Positions 1 to 8,110 of a stretch of DNA of 49,387 nt are shown in pieces. The stretch lies in NCBI GenBank assembly GCA_021297795.1, contig JAJTGL010000015.1, forward strand, positions 1 to 49,387, read 5' to 3'. Within the stretch, counting starts at the first letter, position 1, and the number at the start of each line of letters is the position of its first letter. Source of the DNA: Planctomycetaceae bacterium. GTDB lineage: Bacteria > Planctomycetota > Phycisphaerae > Phycisphaerales > SM1A02. Made by a program: the position numbers and the translations under genes. The notes under the pieces were generated by a model. It made no database searches and was not told the origin of the DNA. It saw only the letters and a list, made by a program, of their open reading frames with translations.

Positions 1-256
1 TCTCGCGATCGTTCGAGACCGCGCTCTCGACGGTGGTCGCGAGCAGGTGCGAGGGATGCAGTGCGTGCCGCAGGACGTCGAGCGCGTCGACGAGCAGCGC
101 CCGGTGGTGGAAGCTCGCGAAGACGAACAGGATGTCGGGCCGCGCGGCCGACGCGGCGTGGAGCGTCTCCGCGACCTCGCGTGCCGCGAGGCGGGTCTCG
201 AGGCGTTCGGACACGGCCGAGTTCGCCGAGATGCTGCGTACCGTTTTCATCCGCAT
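1..256 (-). CDS. FIST N-terminal domain protein, 5' part only
   Basis: The minus strand is open from an ATG at 256 (or a second ATG at 250) to the left edge of the window, about 85 residues. The visible part has a region PDILFVFASFHH near residue 42, followed by a segment ending in ATTVESAVSNDRE. This spacing resembles the start of FIST domains, where a hydrophobic strand with a serine and a histidine is followed by a Gly-Cys-rich 'GCTGxGV..GxE' segment. FIST proteins are sensory proteins thought to bind small ligands such as amino acids, often linked to signalling domains. In this copy the glycine/cysteine residues of that segment are replaced (ATTVESAV), so the identification is tentative. 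The gene is divergent from rpsT. The rest of the protein lies outside the window. Confidence 0.55.
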   Translation of the reverse strand, partial: MRMKTVRSISANSAVSERLETRLAAREVAETLHAASAARPDILFVFASFHHRALLVDALDVLRHALHPSHLLATTVESAVSNDRE

Positions 257-817
257 GCAGTATGTCCGCGACAAGCCCCGACGGAAGGGCGCTCTTTTGC
301 GTGGATCGGAGGTTCCGGCGAGAATCCGGGGTCCGGGTTCGGAGTTCGCGAGCGCGGGGCAGGGCGTCGTCGGGGCCTCCGGGATGCTTTCCTCGCCGTG
401 CGGCGGTTGCCTTGAGCGTCGGCGGTCGGCGAGCGTCGCAATCCGAGAGCGCCGGGAGTGGGGACGGAGGCCGGGGGCCGGGATTGGAACGAGGGAGTTC
501 GGAACGGGACCAGTCGCGCCGTCCGAGAACCGCTCGCCCCCGTGCCGCTTGCAATCCGGGTCGGGTTTCGGCATCATCCCCGATTCTCCCGGAAGGGGCG
601 CCGGACCGACTGCGGTTTGTCGGGGCGTCGGCTCGTCCGGGTGTTGTGTGTGCCTCGAGGAGGCTTGGTTCGATCGGCGATCGCCGACGGACTCCCGACT
701 CGCGGCGGCGGTGCCGACGCACCGTGCGACGTCCATCATCCTTCCGATCCGAGGGATCGGAGCCGATCGATCCCGATCGAGCCCGATCCAATCAGAGTTT
801 CCAACGCAGGACCGACT
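257..817. other. Long intergenic region upstream of rpsT
   Basis: About 560 bases with no convincing gene. Frames that stay open here are arginine/serine-rich and lack start sites with context. The region must carry the promoters of the divergent FIST gene and rpsT. Near rpsT it becomes rich in GATC/CGATC repeats and contains a perfect 8-bp hairpin, listed separately. Confidence 0.6.
743..761 (+). promoter_or_regulatory. Perfect hairpin in the rpsT leader region
   Basis: TCCGATCC (743-750), a GAG loop, then GGATCGGA (754-761) form a perfect 8-bp stem, 56 bases before the rpsT GTG. It is followed by several CCGATC repeats up to about 789. Ribosomal protein genes, including rpsT in E. coli, are often autoregulated at translation, so a leader structure is plausible. 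A role is inference only. Confidence 0.3.
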
Positions 818-1087
818 GTGCCGAATACCGAATCAGCCAAGAAGCGTCTCCGTCAGACCACCGTCCGCAACGCGCGCAACCTCTGGCGCAAGCGTCGCGT
901 GAAGTCGGACATGTCCGATTTCCTCAAGGCCGTCGCCTCGGGCGATGCATCGGCCGCGGAGAAGGAGATGCGCAAGGCCGCGCGGACCCTCGACAAGGTC
1001 GCCGCGACCGGCACGATCCACAAGAACACCGCGGCGCGTCGCAAGAGCCGCATGGCCGCGAAGGTCGCTTCGATGAAGAAGAAGTGA
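818..1087 (+). CDS. rpsT: 30S ribosomal protein S20
   Basis: S20 binds the 5' domain of 16S rRNA and helps assemble the small subunit. The 89-residue product has the family's usual length. It begins PNTESAKKRLRQ, continues with an RNARN-like basic stretch, and ends in the conserved basic helix containing IHKNTAARRKSRM and a lysine tail. The start is a GTG at 818, chosen because the S20 homology begins immediately after it. An AGG (808-810) sits about 7 bases upstream as a weak ribosome binding site. It appears to be a single-gene unit, with a long non-coding region upstream and hairpins downstream. A GTG start in a ribosomal protein gene may help restrain translation. Identification is secure. 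Confidence 0.97.
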   Translation: MPNTESAKKRLRQTTVRNARNLWRKRRVKSDMSDFLKAVASGDASAAEKEMRKAARTLDKVAATGTIHKNTAARRKSRMAAKVASMKKK

Positions 1088-1101
1088 TTCGGGAGTGATG
1101 C

Positions 1102-1145
1102 GCTGCGCGGCAGCACTGCGAAGGCGACCGCACCGCATGTGCGGT
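1102..1145 (+). terminator. Possible terminator hairpins after rpsT
   Basis: Two stems lie just after the rpsT stop. One is GCTGC-GCG-GCAGC (1102-1114). The other is ACCGCAC (1127-1133), a CGCAT loop and GTGCGGT (1139-1145). No T tract follows, so this is only a candidate. Confidence 0.3.
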
Positions 1146-1219
1146 GGCGAGCAGTCCGATGCCGGGCGCACGGGGGCGCTTCGCCCGAGCCGCCGGGATG
1201 ATCTCCCTCGGTGACTTCG

Positions 1220-2053
1220 ATGATGGCCGACCGCAGCCGAAAGCCGTCGAAACCCGCCTCCGCGCGATCCGCGCCGGGCGGGTTTCTCTTTGGCTCCGCG
1301 CTCGGTGGCGACTACCTGGGCCGCTCGTACGGCGAGGCGTCGCGCAGGCCGCTCGAGATCCTCTTCTTCCTCTTGCCGTTCATCGCGTACTACGAGTACG
1401 AGCTCGTCCGCGCGCTGCGCTCGCCCGACGGCCTCGTCACCAACGGCGCGCACCTGGCGATCCTGCGGCTCTTCGATGTCTTCGGACTCGACGCGGTCGC
1501 GCTTTCCCTGCCGGGATTCCTGCTGGTCGCGGTGTTCCTGATGCAGCACGTGCTCTCGCGCGGCCCGTGGATCGTCGACCTCTCGATCGTGGCGCGCATG
1601 CTGCTCGAGAGCATGATGCTGTCGGTGCCGCTCCTCGTGTTCGCGGCGCTCCTCGAGCGGTTGACGCCGCTCGCGGGCGGGATCGACCAGTTCAGCGCGC
1701 TCCCGCTCGGGGCGCGCATCGCGGTGTCGATCGGGGCGGGGCTCTACGAGGAACTCGTCTTCCGCATGGCGCTCATCGGCGCCTTCACCTTCATCCTCAC
1801 CGAACTGACGTCCCTGCGCCGAGGTGCCGCGGTCGCGACGGCGGTCGTCCTGTCGTCGATCGCGTTCGCGCTCTATCACCCGCTCGCGGGTCCGGATGGC
1901 TCGGTGATCGCGACCCGCATCGTCTTCCTCCTCGGTGGCGGTCTCTACTTCGGTCTCCTGTACGTGCAGAGGGGCTTCGGCATCGCCGCCGCCACGCACG
2001 CGATCTTCGACATCGCGACCGCGCTCATGATCCCCGCGGCCGAGGCCTCCTGA
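1220..2053 (+). CDS. CPBP-family intramembrane metalloprotease
   Basis: A multi-pass membrane protein of about 277 residues in the CPBP (CaaX protease / bacteriocin-processing, 'Abi') family, whose members cleave substrates within the membrane using a metal ion. The three motifs are present in order: EExxxR (YEELVFR, near 1750), FxxxH (FALYH, near 1867) and HxxxD (HAIFD, near 1999). Hydrophobic helices fill the rest, for example around 1360-1400 and 1500-1560. An in-frame GTG at 1211 would add three residues. I prefer the ATG at 1220 (or 1223) because nothing upstream looks like a ribosome binding site for the GTG. The MgtE-like gene begins 13 bases after the stop. The substrate is unknown. 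Confidence 0.85.
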   Translation: MMADRSRKPSKPASARSAPGGFLFGSALGGDYLGRSYGEASRRPLEILFFLLPFIAYYEYELVRALRSPDGLVTNGAHLAILRLFDVFGLDAVALSLPGFLLVAVFLMQHVLSRGPWIVDLSIVARMLLESMMLSVPLLVFAALLERLTPLAGGIDQFSALPLGARIAVSIGAGLYEELVFRMALIGAFTFILTELTSLRRGAAVATAVVLSSIAFALYHPLAGPDGSVIATRIVFLLGGGLYFGLLYVQRGFGIAAATHAIFDIATALMIPAAEAS

Positions 2054-2054
2054 G

Positions 2055-2066
2055 TACGCTCTCGGC
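2055..2066 (+). promoter_or_regulatory. Leaderless-type -10 (TACGCT) before the MgtE-like gene
   Basis: TACGCT (2055-2060) ends 6 bases before the ATG at 2067, overlapping the 3' end of the CPBP gene region. Transcription would begin at or near the start codon. No clear -35 is visible. Confidence 0.5.
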
Positions 2067-3083
2067 ATGCTGCCCCTGCGACGCCCGAAACCCATGCCCG
2101 AATCCGCGCTCGCGGTGTCGGCGCTGCATGGACTGCGCGCGGTGCAGACGGCGGTGAACGTCGGTCAGACGATCGGCGAGGCGCTCGCCGATCTCCGCGC
2201 GCGGACGATCGATCATCCCGTCGTGTACGTCTACGTGCTCGACGACGATGACCGGCTGGTGGGACAGCTCCCCACGCGCGCGCTCCTCTTCTCGCCGCCC
2301 TCGACGCCTGTGCGCGAGGCGATGCGACGCGAGCTGACGACCGTGTCGATCGACACCTCGCTCGAGGAGGCGCTTGCGGTCTTCGGCAAGAGCCGGCTGC
2401 TCGCGCTTCCGGTGGTTGACGGCGACGGGCGGCTCGTGGGCGCGATCGACGTGGAGCAATACGCGCGCGAGCGGCTCGCGCGCGCGGAGCGCGAGCGCGT
2501 GCGGCAGGTCTTCCAGACGCTCGGCCTCGCGGTCGATCATCCGGAGGCGCTCACCGCGCGCGAGAGCTTCCGCATGCGGATGCCGTGGCTCCTCTGCAAC
2601 ATCGGTGGCGGCATCCTGTGCGCGATCGTCGCCTGGCTCTTCACCGATCTCCTCGAGCAGGTGGTGCTGCTCTCGTTCTTCCTGCCGCTCGTCCTGACCC
2701 TCGGCGAGAGCGTGGCGATGCAGTCGCTCGCGCTCACCGTCGGTGGCGAGGAGGATCGCCGCGGCCTCTCGGGTGCGCTGAGGGCGCTTCGGAGCGAACT
2801 GGGCGCGGCGGTGCTGCTCGCGCTCTGCTGCGGGGCGATCGTCGCGGTCGTGAGCCTGGTGTGGGGCGGGGGTGCCGCGGGTGCCGCGACCATGTTCGCC
2901 GCCGTGGGCGCGAGCATGGTCTTCGCATCGCTTGCCGGTGGCGCGATCCCGATGGCGCTGCACGCCGTCCGCCTCGATCCATCGGTCGCGGCCGGACCGA
3001 TCGCGCTCGTCCTCGCCGACACGGCGACCACCGCGATCTACTTCAGCCTCGGGCTCGCGATCTTCGGCGCATCGGCCGCGTGA
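2067..3083 (+). CDS. MgtE-like magnesium transporter lacking the N domain
   Basis: A 338-residue membrane transporter of the MgtE (SLC41-like) family, which forms Mg2+ channels gated by cytosolic Mg2+. Residues about 25-140 form two CBS-like repeats (for example YVYVLDDDDRLVGQL and LALPVVDGDGRLVGAI). After a helical linker, residues about 170-338 hold five membrane helices. The last helices keep the family pattern of a conserved aspartate followed by a helix ending IYF (LADTATTAIYF). Typical MgtE proteins have about 450 residues and start with a superhelical N domain, which is absent here. The usual GNAGSQ-like pore segment reads GESVAMQS. A magnesium role is therefore likely but not certain. 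The start is set by a TACGCT hexamer 6 bases upstream. Confidence 0.8.
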   Translation: MLPLRRPKPMPESALAVSALHGLRAVQTAVNVGQTIGEALADLRARTIDHPVVYVYVLDDDDRLVGQLPTRALLFSPPSTPVREAMRRELTTVSIDTSLEEALAVFGKSRLLALPVVDGDGRLVGAIDVEQYARERLARAERERVRQVFQTLGLAVDHPEALTARESFRMRMPWLLCNIGGGILCAIVAWLFTDLLEQVVLLSFFLPLVLTLGESVAMQSLALTVGGEEDRRGLSGALRALRSELGAAVLLALCCGAIVAVVSLVWGGGAAGAATMFAAVGASMVFASLAGGAIPMALHAVRLDPSVAAGPIALVLADTATTAIYFSLGLAIFGASAA

Positions 3084-3148
3084 CTCGATCGGCGCGTTTC
3101 GAGCGGAGGAGGCGCGTCCTCCGGCCGAACCGCGGTGCGGGACGCGGG

Positions 3149-3160
3149 TACACTCGCGGC
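3149..3160 (+). promoter_or_regulatory. Leaderless-type -10 (TACACT) before kdsC
   Basis: TACACT (3149-3154) ends 6 bases before the kdsC GTG at 3161. This supports the GTG start and predicts a leaderless transcript. Confidence 0.5.
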
Positions 3161-3730
3161 GTGTCGCAAGCCACCCACCGATCCGAGCCGAACTTCGCCG
3201 CCGGCATCCGGCTGCTCTGTCTCGATGTCGACGGCGTCCTGACCGACGGCGGCATCTCGATCGACGACGCGGGGCATGAGACGAAGCGGTTCCATGTGCG
3301 CGATGGCGCCGCGCTGCGGATGTGGTCGCGCCTCGGGCTCGAGATCGCGGTCATCACCGGTCGAAATGGCATGGCGCTGCGTCATCGCCTGCGCGAGCTT
3401 GGCGTGCGCCACGTGATCGCGGGCTCGAAGGACAAGGGCGCCGCCTTCGAGTCGCTGCTTGCGGACCTCGGCATGCGCGCGGCCGAGGCGGCGATGATCG
3501 GCGACGATCTGCCCGATCTCCCCATCCTGCGGCGCTGCGGACTGCCGATCGCGGTCGCGGATGCGAGCGCCGAGGTGCTCGCGGTGGCGCGCTACGTCAC
3601 GACGCGTCCCGGCGGCAACGGCGCGGTGCGCGAGGCGATCGAGCGAGTCCTCAAGGACGCCGGTCGCTGGGAGGAAGCGGTGCGGACGTTCGATCCCGAG
3701 TTCGGTGCGCCGGCGGGAGGCGTCGCGTGA
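3161..3730 (+). CDS. kdsC: 3-deoxy-D-manno-octulosonate 8-phosphate phosphatase
   Basis: KdsC removes phosphate from KDO-8-phosphate to give KDO, the inner-core sugar of lipopolysaccharide. The 189-residue product is a C0-type HAD phosphatase without a cap domain. It has the nucleophile motif LDVDGVLTDG near residue 21, the threonine motif ITGRNG, a lysine in GSKDKG, and the metal-binding IGDDLPDLPIL motif. The GTG start at 3161 lies 6 bases after a TACACT hexamer. Its stop overlaps the GTG of the next gene (GTGA), so the two are translationally coupled. The pairing of kdsC with an LptC-like gene matches the kdsC-lptC order of many Gram-negative bacteria and supports the assignment over a generic HAD phosphatase. 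Confidence 0.9.
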   Translation: MSQATHRSEPNFAAGIRLLCLDVDGVLTDGGISIDDAGHETKRFHVRDGAALRMWSRLGLEIAVITGRNGMALRHRLRELGVRHVIAGSKDKGAAFESLLADLGMRAAEAAMIGDDLPDLPILRRCGLPIAVADASAEVLAVARYVTTRPGGNGAVREAIERVLKDAGRWEEAVRTFDPEFGAPAGGVA

Positions 3731-6700
3731 GGTTGCCGCGGCTTCAGGATCTTCTTCTGCACCGTCGTGGTCTCGTGTTCGCCGTGCCGGCGGGTGCGCT
3801 CGCGGTGCTCGTGATCGTCGCGGCCATGAACTTCGACGCTGGCACCGAGACGCGCAAGCGTCCGAGCCGCATCCAGGATGCGCAGGACCTGCTCGCGCCG
3901 CGTACCGCGACCGCGGAGGAACTGGCGCGCGCGTCGGGGTCGGTGGGCGATCAGGCGGCGGTGTCGCTGGCGGCGGGCGCGTGGATCCAGGTCGCGGACG
4001 AGACGGGCCGGCTCGCGCAGCAGTACAGCGCCACGCGGCTCGAGCCCCTGCAGGGCAGCCAGCTCGCGATGACCGAGCCGCGCGCGATGGTCTATCTCAA
4101 GGACGGCCGCGTGCTCGTCCTCTCCGCGCGCAAGGGCGTCGCGTACGTGCCGCGCCGTGCGCTCGAGTCTGGCACGCTCGAGGAGGACGTCGAGGTGCGG
4201 CTCTTCCGACCCGAAGGCGGCCGTTCCGTGGACATCGAGCGCGATCTCCCCGCGGTGGTGGTGACCGCCGCGCAGGCGCAGTTCGACGGAGTGCTCGGCG
4301 AGGTTCGTTGCGCGAAGGCGGTGCGGGTGTCGACCGACGCGGGAACCTTCGCGGGCGAGGGGCTCACGCTCCAGCTCGATGCCGATGGCGATGGTCTCGA
4401 GCAGCTCGTCGTCGATCGCGCGACCGAGCCGATTCGCATCGACCGCGCCGCGCGCGCTCTCTCGGCGAAGCGCCGCGAGGCTCGCGCGGATGCGCGTGGA
4501 GCCGTGCCCGCGCTGCCCGAGGGGAACCCAGCCGACGGCGCGTCGGCGTCGGTCGTCGCGGACGGATCCGGATCGGCCGCTCCTTCCTCGGCAGCACCAG
4601 CCGCCGCCGACCGTCGCAATCGCCCGAAGCGCGCCGACCGTCCGCCGTTCTACCGCCTCACGATGCTCGGCGGTGTCGAGGTGGTGCGCATCAAGGATGG
4701 CGTGCGCAGCACCATCACCGGCGAGGAGATCGTCGCCGTGTTCAGCCTCGAGTCGCGCGGACTCGACGATCTCGCGTTCCTCCCGCGCCCGAACGACGTC
4801 CACCGCGAAGCACCGAACGACATGCGCATCCACGCCTCCGCCGCCCACGCGGCCCTCGCCATGGTCCCGCTCGTCTTCGCGGCGCCGCAGGACGCGGGAG
4901 CGATCGGAGCATCCGACGCCGACAGCGTCACCGTCACCTTCGGTGGCAAGCTCGTGATGGTTCCCGCGCTCGATCCGGGCGACCAGCTCGCGTCGCAGGA
5001 CGAGATCCGCCTCGACGTGGTGGGGCCGCGCGTCGAGGTGCTCGATGGCAAGACGGGTTCTCGCATCGTGTGCACGCGGCTTCGCTATGGAGTGCAGGAG
5101 CAGTACGTCGAGGCGACCGGTACCGCCGAGAGTCCGCTGCAGGTCTCGAACCCGCGCATGCGGCTCGATGGAACGCGCTTCTTCGCAAGCCTCGCGAAGG
5201 GCGAGGGCCGCATCGACGGCGCGGGCCGGATGCAGCTCGGGCGCGGACTCTCGCGGAAGGTCTCGCTGCTCGGTGACATGCCGCACGTTGCGGTCGATGC
5301 GTCGCGGATGCTCGTGTCGGCGGACCCTGCGGCGATCGCGGTGGTCGCGGCGGCGCCGCGCGCGCAGGACGCCGTCGCCGGACAGGCCGGCGCCGCGTCG
5401 CCGGGCGACTTCCGCTTCGATCCCGCGACGCAGGAGATCGAGATCACCTGGAAGGACGGCGTCGACCTTCGCTTCAGTGGCGAAGGTGACGATGCGAAAC
5501 TCTCGCTCGCGCGCTTCGGAGGCGGCGTGAACGTCTTCGGCCGCCAGTTCGAGCTCGACAGCAACTCGCTCGAGGTGGCGTTCAGCCCGAACGACGCCGA
5601 GCGGATCGACGCGATCATCGCCGACGGCGGGACGCGCGTGCGCCGGCTCGGTGGAGAGGGCGCGATGGCGGCGGGCCGCATCGAGCTCTTCCTGGGTGAG
5701 GATTCGCGCGGCGACACGATCCCGCGGCGTCTTGTCGCGCGCGGCGCCGTCGAGGCGCGCGACGAGCGGCAGACCGTATGGACCGAGGATCTCGTCGTCG
5801 CGTTCCGCGAGAAGGCGAAGGAGGCTGCGGCGGCGAAGCCTGAGCGCGAGCAATCCGCCACGGGACTCGTCGGCGACACCGATCTCGGCGCGATCGACAT
5901 CGACACCGTCGAGGCGAAGGGCGGCGTGCAGGTGCTTCTCAAGGAAGGCGCGCGCGTCTTCGCGGAGACGCTCGTCGGCGACGCGGCGCGCAGGCGCCTG
6001 CGGTTGACCGGCGAGAACGTCGCGATCGTGCGGTCGAACGTGATCGCCGACAATCTCCGCGACATCCGCTTCGACGACGCCACGCGCAGCGCGCGCAGCG
6101 ACGGACCCGGCCGGTTCCGCGCGTTCCGCCAGCCGCTCGCCGTGGGCGAGGGCCGGGCCGAGAGGCCGAACCCCGACGCGCGCCCGACGCTCGAGGCTGC
6201 GTGGGGCGAGAGCCTTGAGTACGCGGAGGTGGCCGAGGATCGCGGCACGCTCGACATCCGAGGCGAGGTGAAGGTGCGGAGCCGACCGAGCGAGACCACT
6301 TCAGATGCAGTGGATGCGCAGTCGATCCTCCTCGAACTCGGCATCGATCCTGCAGCGCGTGGATCGGACAAGAAGGATGGCGAGGGCGCCGCGGGCGGTC
6401 GCGCCGATCCGAGCGAGGCCGCGCGCAGCTTCGAGCACTTCATCGCGAAGGGCGGCGCGCGGCTCGAGAGCCGCACATGGCCGACTGCCGAACGGAAGGG
6501 TGAGCCGCGCGTCTTCCGCGTGAGCGGCGAGCACGTCGAGTACGACATTCGCACGCGCGAGGGGCTCGTGGTCGGCGACGGCACGATCCTCGTCAACATT
6601 CCGCGCGCCGAGGACGGCAAGGCGGTCGATCCTGCGGCCGGCGCACGTGCGCCCGGTGGCATCGCGCTCGGCGCCGACGGCACCACGCGCTTCCGCTGGA

Positions 6701-7164
6701 AGGAGCGCATGGCGCTCGAACGGCAGTACGACGACGTGTTCCGGATTCGCATGGAGAAGGACGTCGAGATGCTGCACGCCGGCATCCGTGCCGACGACTC
6801 GCTCTCGATGCGATGCGACACGCTCGAGGCCACGGTGAAGCGGCCGGACGAATCGAAGAAGGCGGGCGAGGGCGGGGCACGCACCGAGTCGGACGGCGGC
6901 GTCGACCTCGGCGGACCTGCGGAACTCGTTGGCGTGAAGGGCATCGGACGCGTCTTCATCCGAACGCCCGAGCAGGACATCGAGTGTGGAGAGTTCGACT
7001 ACTCGGTGACCACCGGAGTCGCAACGCTCACCGCGGAGCCGGGTCGCACCGTGACGATCGCGATCAAGGGCCAGCCTGCGCCGATCCGCGCGCAGCAGGT
7101 GACGTGGGATCTGCGCAACGGGCGGATCCAGATCTCGAAGATGTCCGCGACTGGTGGTCGTTAG
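3727..7164 (+). CDS. Giant LptC/LptA-like membrane-anchored periplasmic protein
   Basis: A 1145-residue protein with one N-terminal membrane helix (about residues 13-35) and a long periplasmic part. It is rich in short alternating beta-strand segments with the 'GxVxVxxxGxxLxAdxxxxd' feel of OstA/LptA domains. Several such stretches can be seen, at about residues 150-250, 310-360, 395-500, 555-700, 760-800, 840-970 and 1050-1140, separated by charged or Ala/Pro-rich linkers. LptC and LptA normally have about 190 residues each and stack into the bridge that carries lipopolysaccharide to the outer membrane. Here many such modules appear joined in one chain. The GTG start overlaps the kdsC stop, which places it in an LPS context. 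The LptC/OstA assignment comes from pattern and context and needs profile confirmation. A TamB/AsmA-type bridge is an alternative. Confidence 0.65.
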   Translation: MRLPRLQDLLLHRRGLVFAVPAGALAVLVIVAAMNFDAGTETRKRPSRIQDAQDLLAPRTATAEELARASGSVGDQAAVSLAAGAWIQVADETGRLAQQYSATRLEPLQGSQLAMTEPRAMVYLKDGRVLVLSARKGVAYVPRRALESGTLEEDVEVRLFRPEGGRSVDIERDLPAVVVTAAQAQFDGVLGEVRCAKAVRVSTDAGTFAGEGLTLQLDADGDGLEQLVVDRATEPIRIDRAARALSAKRREARADARGAVPALPEGNPADGASASVVADGSGSAAPSSAAPAAADRRNRPKRADRPPFYRLTMLGGVEVVRIKDGVRSTITGEEIVAVFSLESRGLDDLAFLPRPNDVHREAPNDMRIHASAAHAALAMVPLVFAAPQDAGAIGASDADSVTVTFGGKLVMVPALDPGDQLASQDEIRLDVVGPRVEVLDGKTGSRIVCTRLRYGVQEQYVEATGTAESPLQVSNPRMRLDGTRFFASLAKGEGRIDGAGRMQLGRGLSRKVSLLGDMPHVAVDASRMLVSADPAAIAVVAAAPRAQDAVAGQAGAASPGDFRFDPATQEIEITWKDGVDLRFSGEGDDAKLSLARFGGGVNVFGRQFELDSNSLEVAFSPNDAERIDAIIADGGTRVRRLGGEGAMAAGRIELFLGEDSRGDTIPRRLVARGAVEARDERQTVWTEDLVVAFREKAKEAAAAKPEREQSATGLVGDTDLGAIDIDTVEAKGGVQVLLKEGARVFAETLVGDAARRRLRLTGENVAIVRSNVIADNLRDIRFDDATRSARSDGPGRFRAFRQPLAVGEGRAERPNPDARPTLEAAWGESLEYAEVAEDRGTLDIRGEVKVRSRPSETTSDAVDAQSILLELGIDPAARGSDKKDGEGAAGGRADPSEAARSFEHFIAKGGARLESRTWPTAERKGEPRVFRVSGEHVEYDIRTREGLVVGDGTILVNIPRAEDGKAVDPAAGARAPGGIALGADGTTRFRWKERMALERQYDDVFRIRMEKDVEMLHAGIRADDSLSMRCDTLEATVKRPDESKKAGEGGARTESDGGVDLGGPAELVGVKGIGRVFIRTPEQDIECGEFDYSVTTGVATLTAEPGRTVTIAIKGQPAPIRAQQVTWDLRNGRIQISKMSATGGR

Positions 7165-7201
7165 CGAAAACGAGCCGCGACCCCGCCTTCCTGGCTTTCG
7201 C

Positions 7202-7213
7202 TACCCTGCGCGC
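7202..7213 (+). promoter_or_regulatory. Leaderless-type -10 (TACCCT) before kynA
   Basis: TACCCT (7202-7207) ends 6 bases before the GTG at 7214. This decides the start against an earlier in-frame GTG at 7154 that would overlap the preceding gene. Confidence 0.5.
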
Positions 7214-8011
7214 GTGCAGATCACCTACGGCAGCTATCTCAAGGTTCCCGAACTTCTCGCACTCCAGGTGCCCGCGTCGCGCGATGCCGCGAGCGGTCGC
7301 GCCGAGCACGACGAGATGCTCTTCATCGTCATCCACCAGGTGTACGAACTCTGGTTCAAGCAGCAGCTCCACGAGGGTGATCGACTTGCGCGATGCCTGA
7401 TGTCGAACGAGGTCGAGCCCGCGTGCGCGACGCTGAAGCGGATGCTCACGATCCTCAAGACCATGGTGCAGCAGGTGGATGTGCTCGAGACGATGACGCC
7501 GGTGTCGTTCCTCTCGTTCCGGAGCTTCCTGTCGAGTTCGAGCGGATTCCAGAGCGCGCAGTTCCGCGAGTTCGAGTTCCTGCTCGGCAACAAGAATCCG
7601 CGCGTCCTCGCGCACAATCCCGAGGGCAGTGTGGAGCATGCGGCGATCGCTGCGCGCTGGCCGCAGCCGACGCTCTACGACGCGTTCGCGCGCTTCCTCG
7701 CCGCCCGAGGGCATCGCGTGCCGCAGGCGCTCCTCGAGCGCGATGTGACGCAGCCTCCGCAGGAGTGGCCTGAGATGCAGGAGACGCTGGTCGACGTTTA
7801 CAAGCACCATCCAGTCGAGCGGCAGGTGTGCGAGCTCCTCGTCGACCTCGATGAGGGCATGCAGGAGTGGCGCTATCGCCACGTGAAGATGGTCGAGCGC
7901 ACGATCGGCTTCAAGCAGGGGACGGGCGGGAGCCCCGGCGCCGCGTACCTCCGCACCACGCTCTTCAATCCGCTCTTTCCGGATCTCTGGGCGATCCGGA
8001 CGCGGCTCTAG
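7214..8011 (+). CDS. kynA: Tryptophan 2,3-dioxygenase
   Basis: This haem enzyme opens the indole ring of L-tryptophan to N-formylkynurenine, the first step of the kynurenine pathway. The 265-residue product begins at the family's typical TYGSYLKVPELLALQ segment. It keeps the distal histidine region (FIVIHQVYELWFKQ), the substrate-binding SSSGFQSAQFREFE segment, the axial histidine in YRHVKMVER, and the GTGGSPGAAYLR loop near the C-terminus. The length matches bacterial TDOs. The start is the GTG at 7214; the frame is also open from a GTG at 7154, but conservation begins only after 7214. It stands alone, with no other kynurenine-pathway gene in the window. It could serve tryptophan catabolism or de novo NAD synthesis. 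Confidence 0.95.
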   Translation: MQITYGSYLKVPELLALQVPASRDAASGRAEHDEMLFIVIHQVYELWFKQQLHEGDRLARCLMSNEVEPACATLKRMLTILKTMVQQVDVLETMTPVSFLSFRSFLSSSSGFQSAQFREFEFLLGNKNPRVLAHNPEGSVEHAAIAARWPQPTLYDAFARFLAARGHRVPQALLERDVTQPPQEWPEMQETLVDVYKHHPVERQVCELLVDLDEGMQEWRYRHVKMVERTIGFKQGTGGSPGAAYLRTTLFNPLFPDLWAIRTRL

Positions 8012-8081
8012 CGCGGCGCGCCATCACGTCACCCGCAAGACCGTCAGGCAAGGTTCCGGCGGCGCCTTCATGCGATCGCGG

Positions 8082-8103
8082 TACCATCCGCGCTCCCTGG
8101 AGG
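8082..8103 (+). promoter_or_regulatory. -10 element and Shine-Dalgarno of the lipoprotein gene
   Basis: A -10-like TACCAT (8082-8087) is followed by a short leader holding GGAGG (8099-8103), 7 bases before the ATG at 8111. Unlike many genes here, this one has a classical ribosome binding site. Confidence 0.5.
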
Positions 8104-8110
8104 AACTTGC

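Noticed and set aside
7154-7213. Earlier GTG start of tryptophan dioxygenase at 7154
   Set aside because: It would overlap the preceding gene, adds residues without homology, and the -10-like TACCCT fits the start at 7214.
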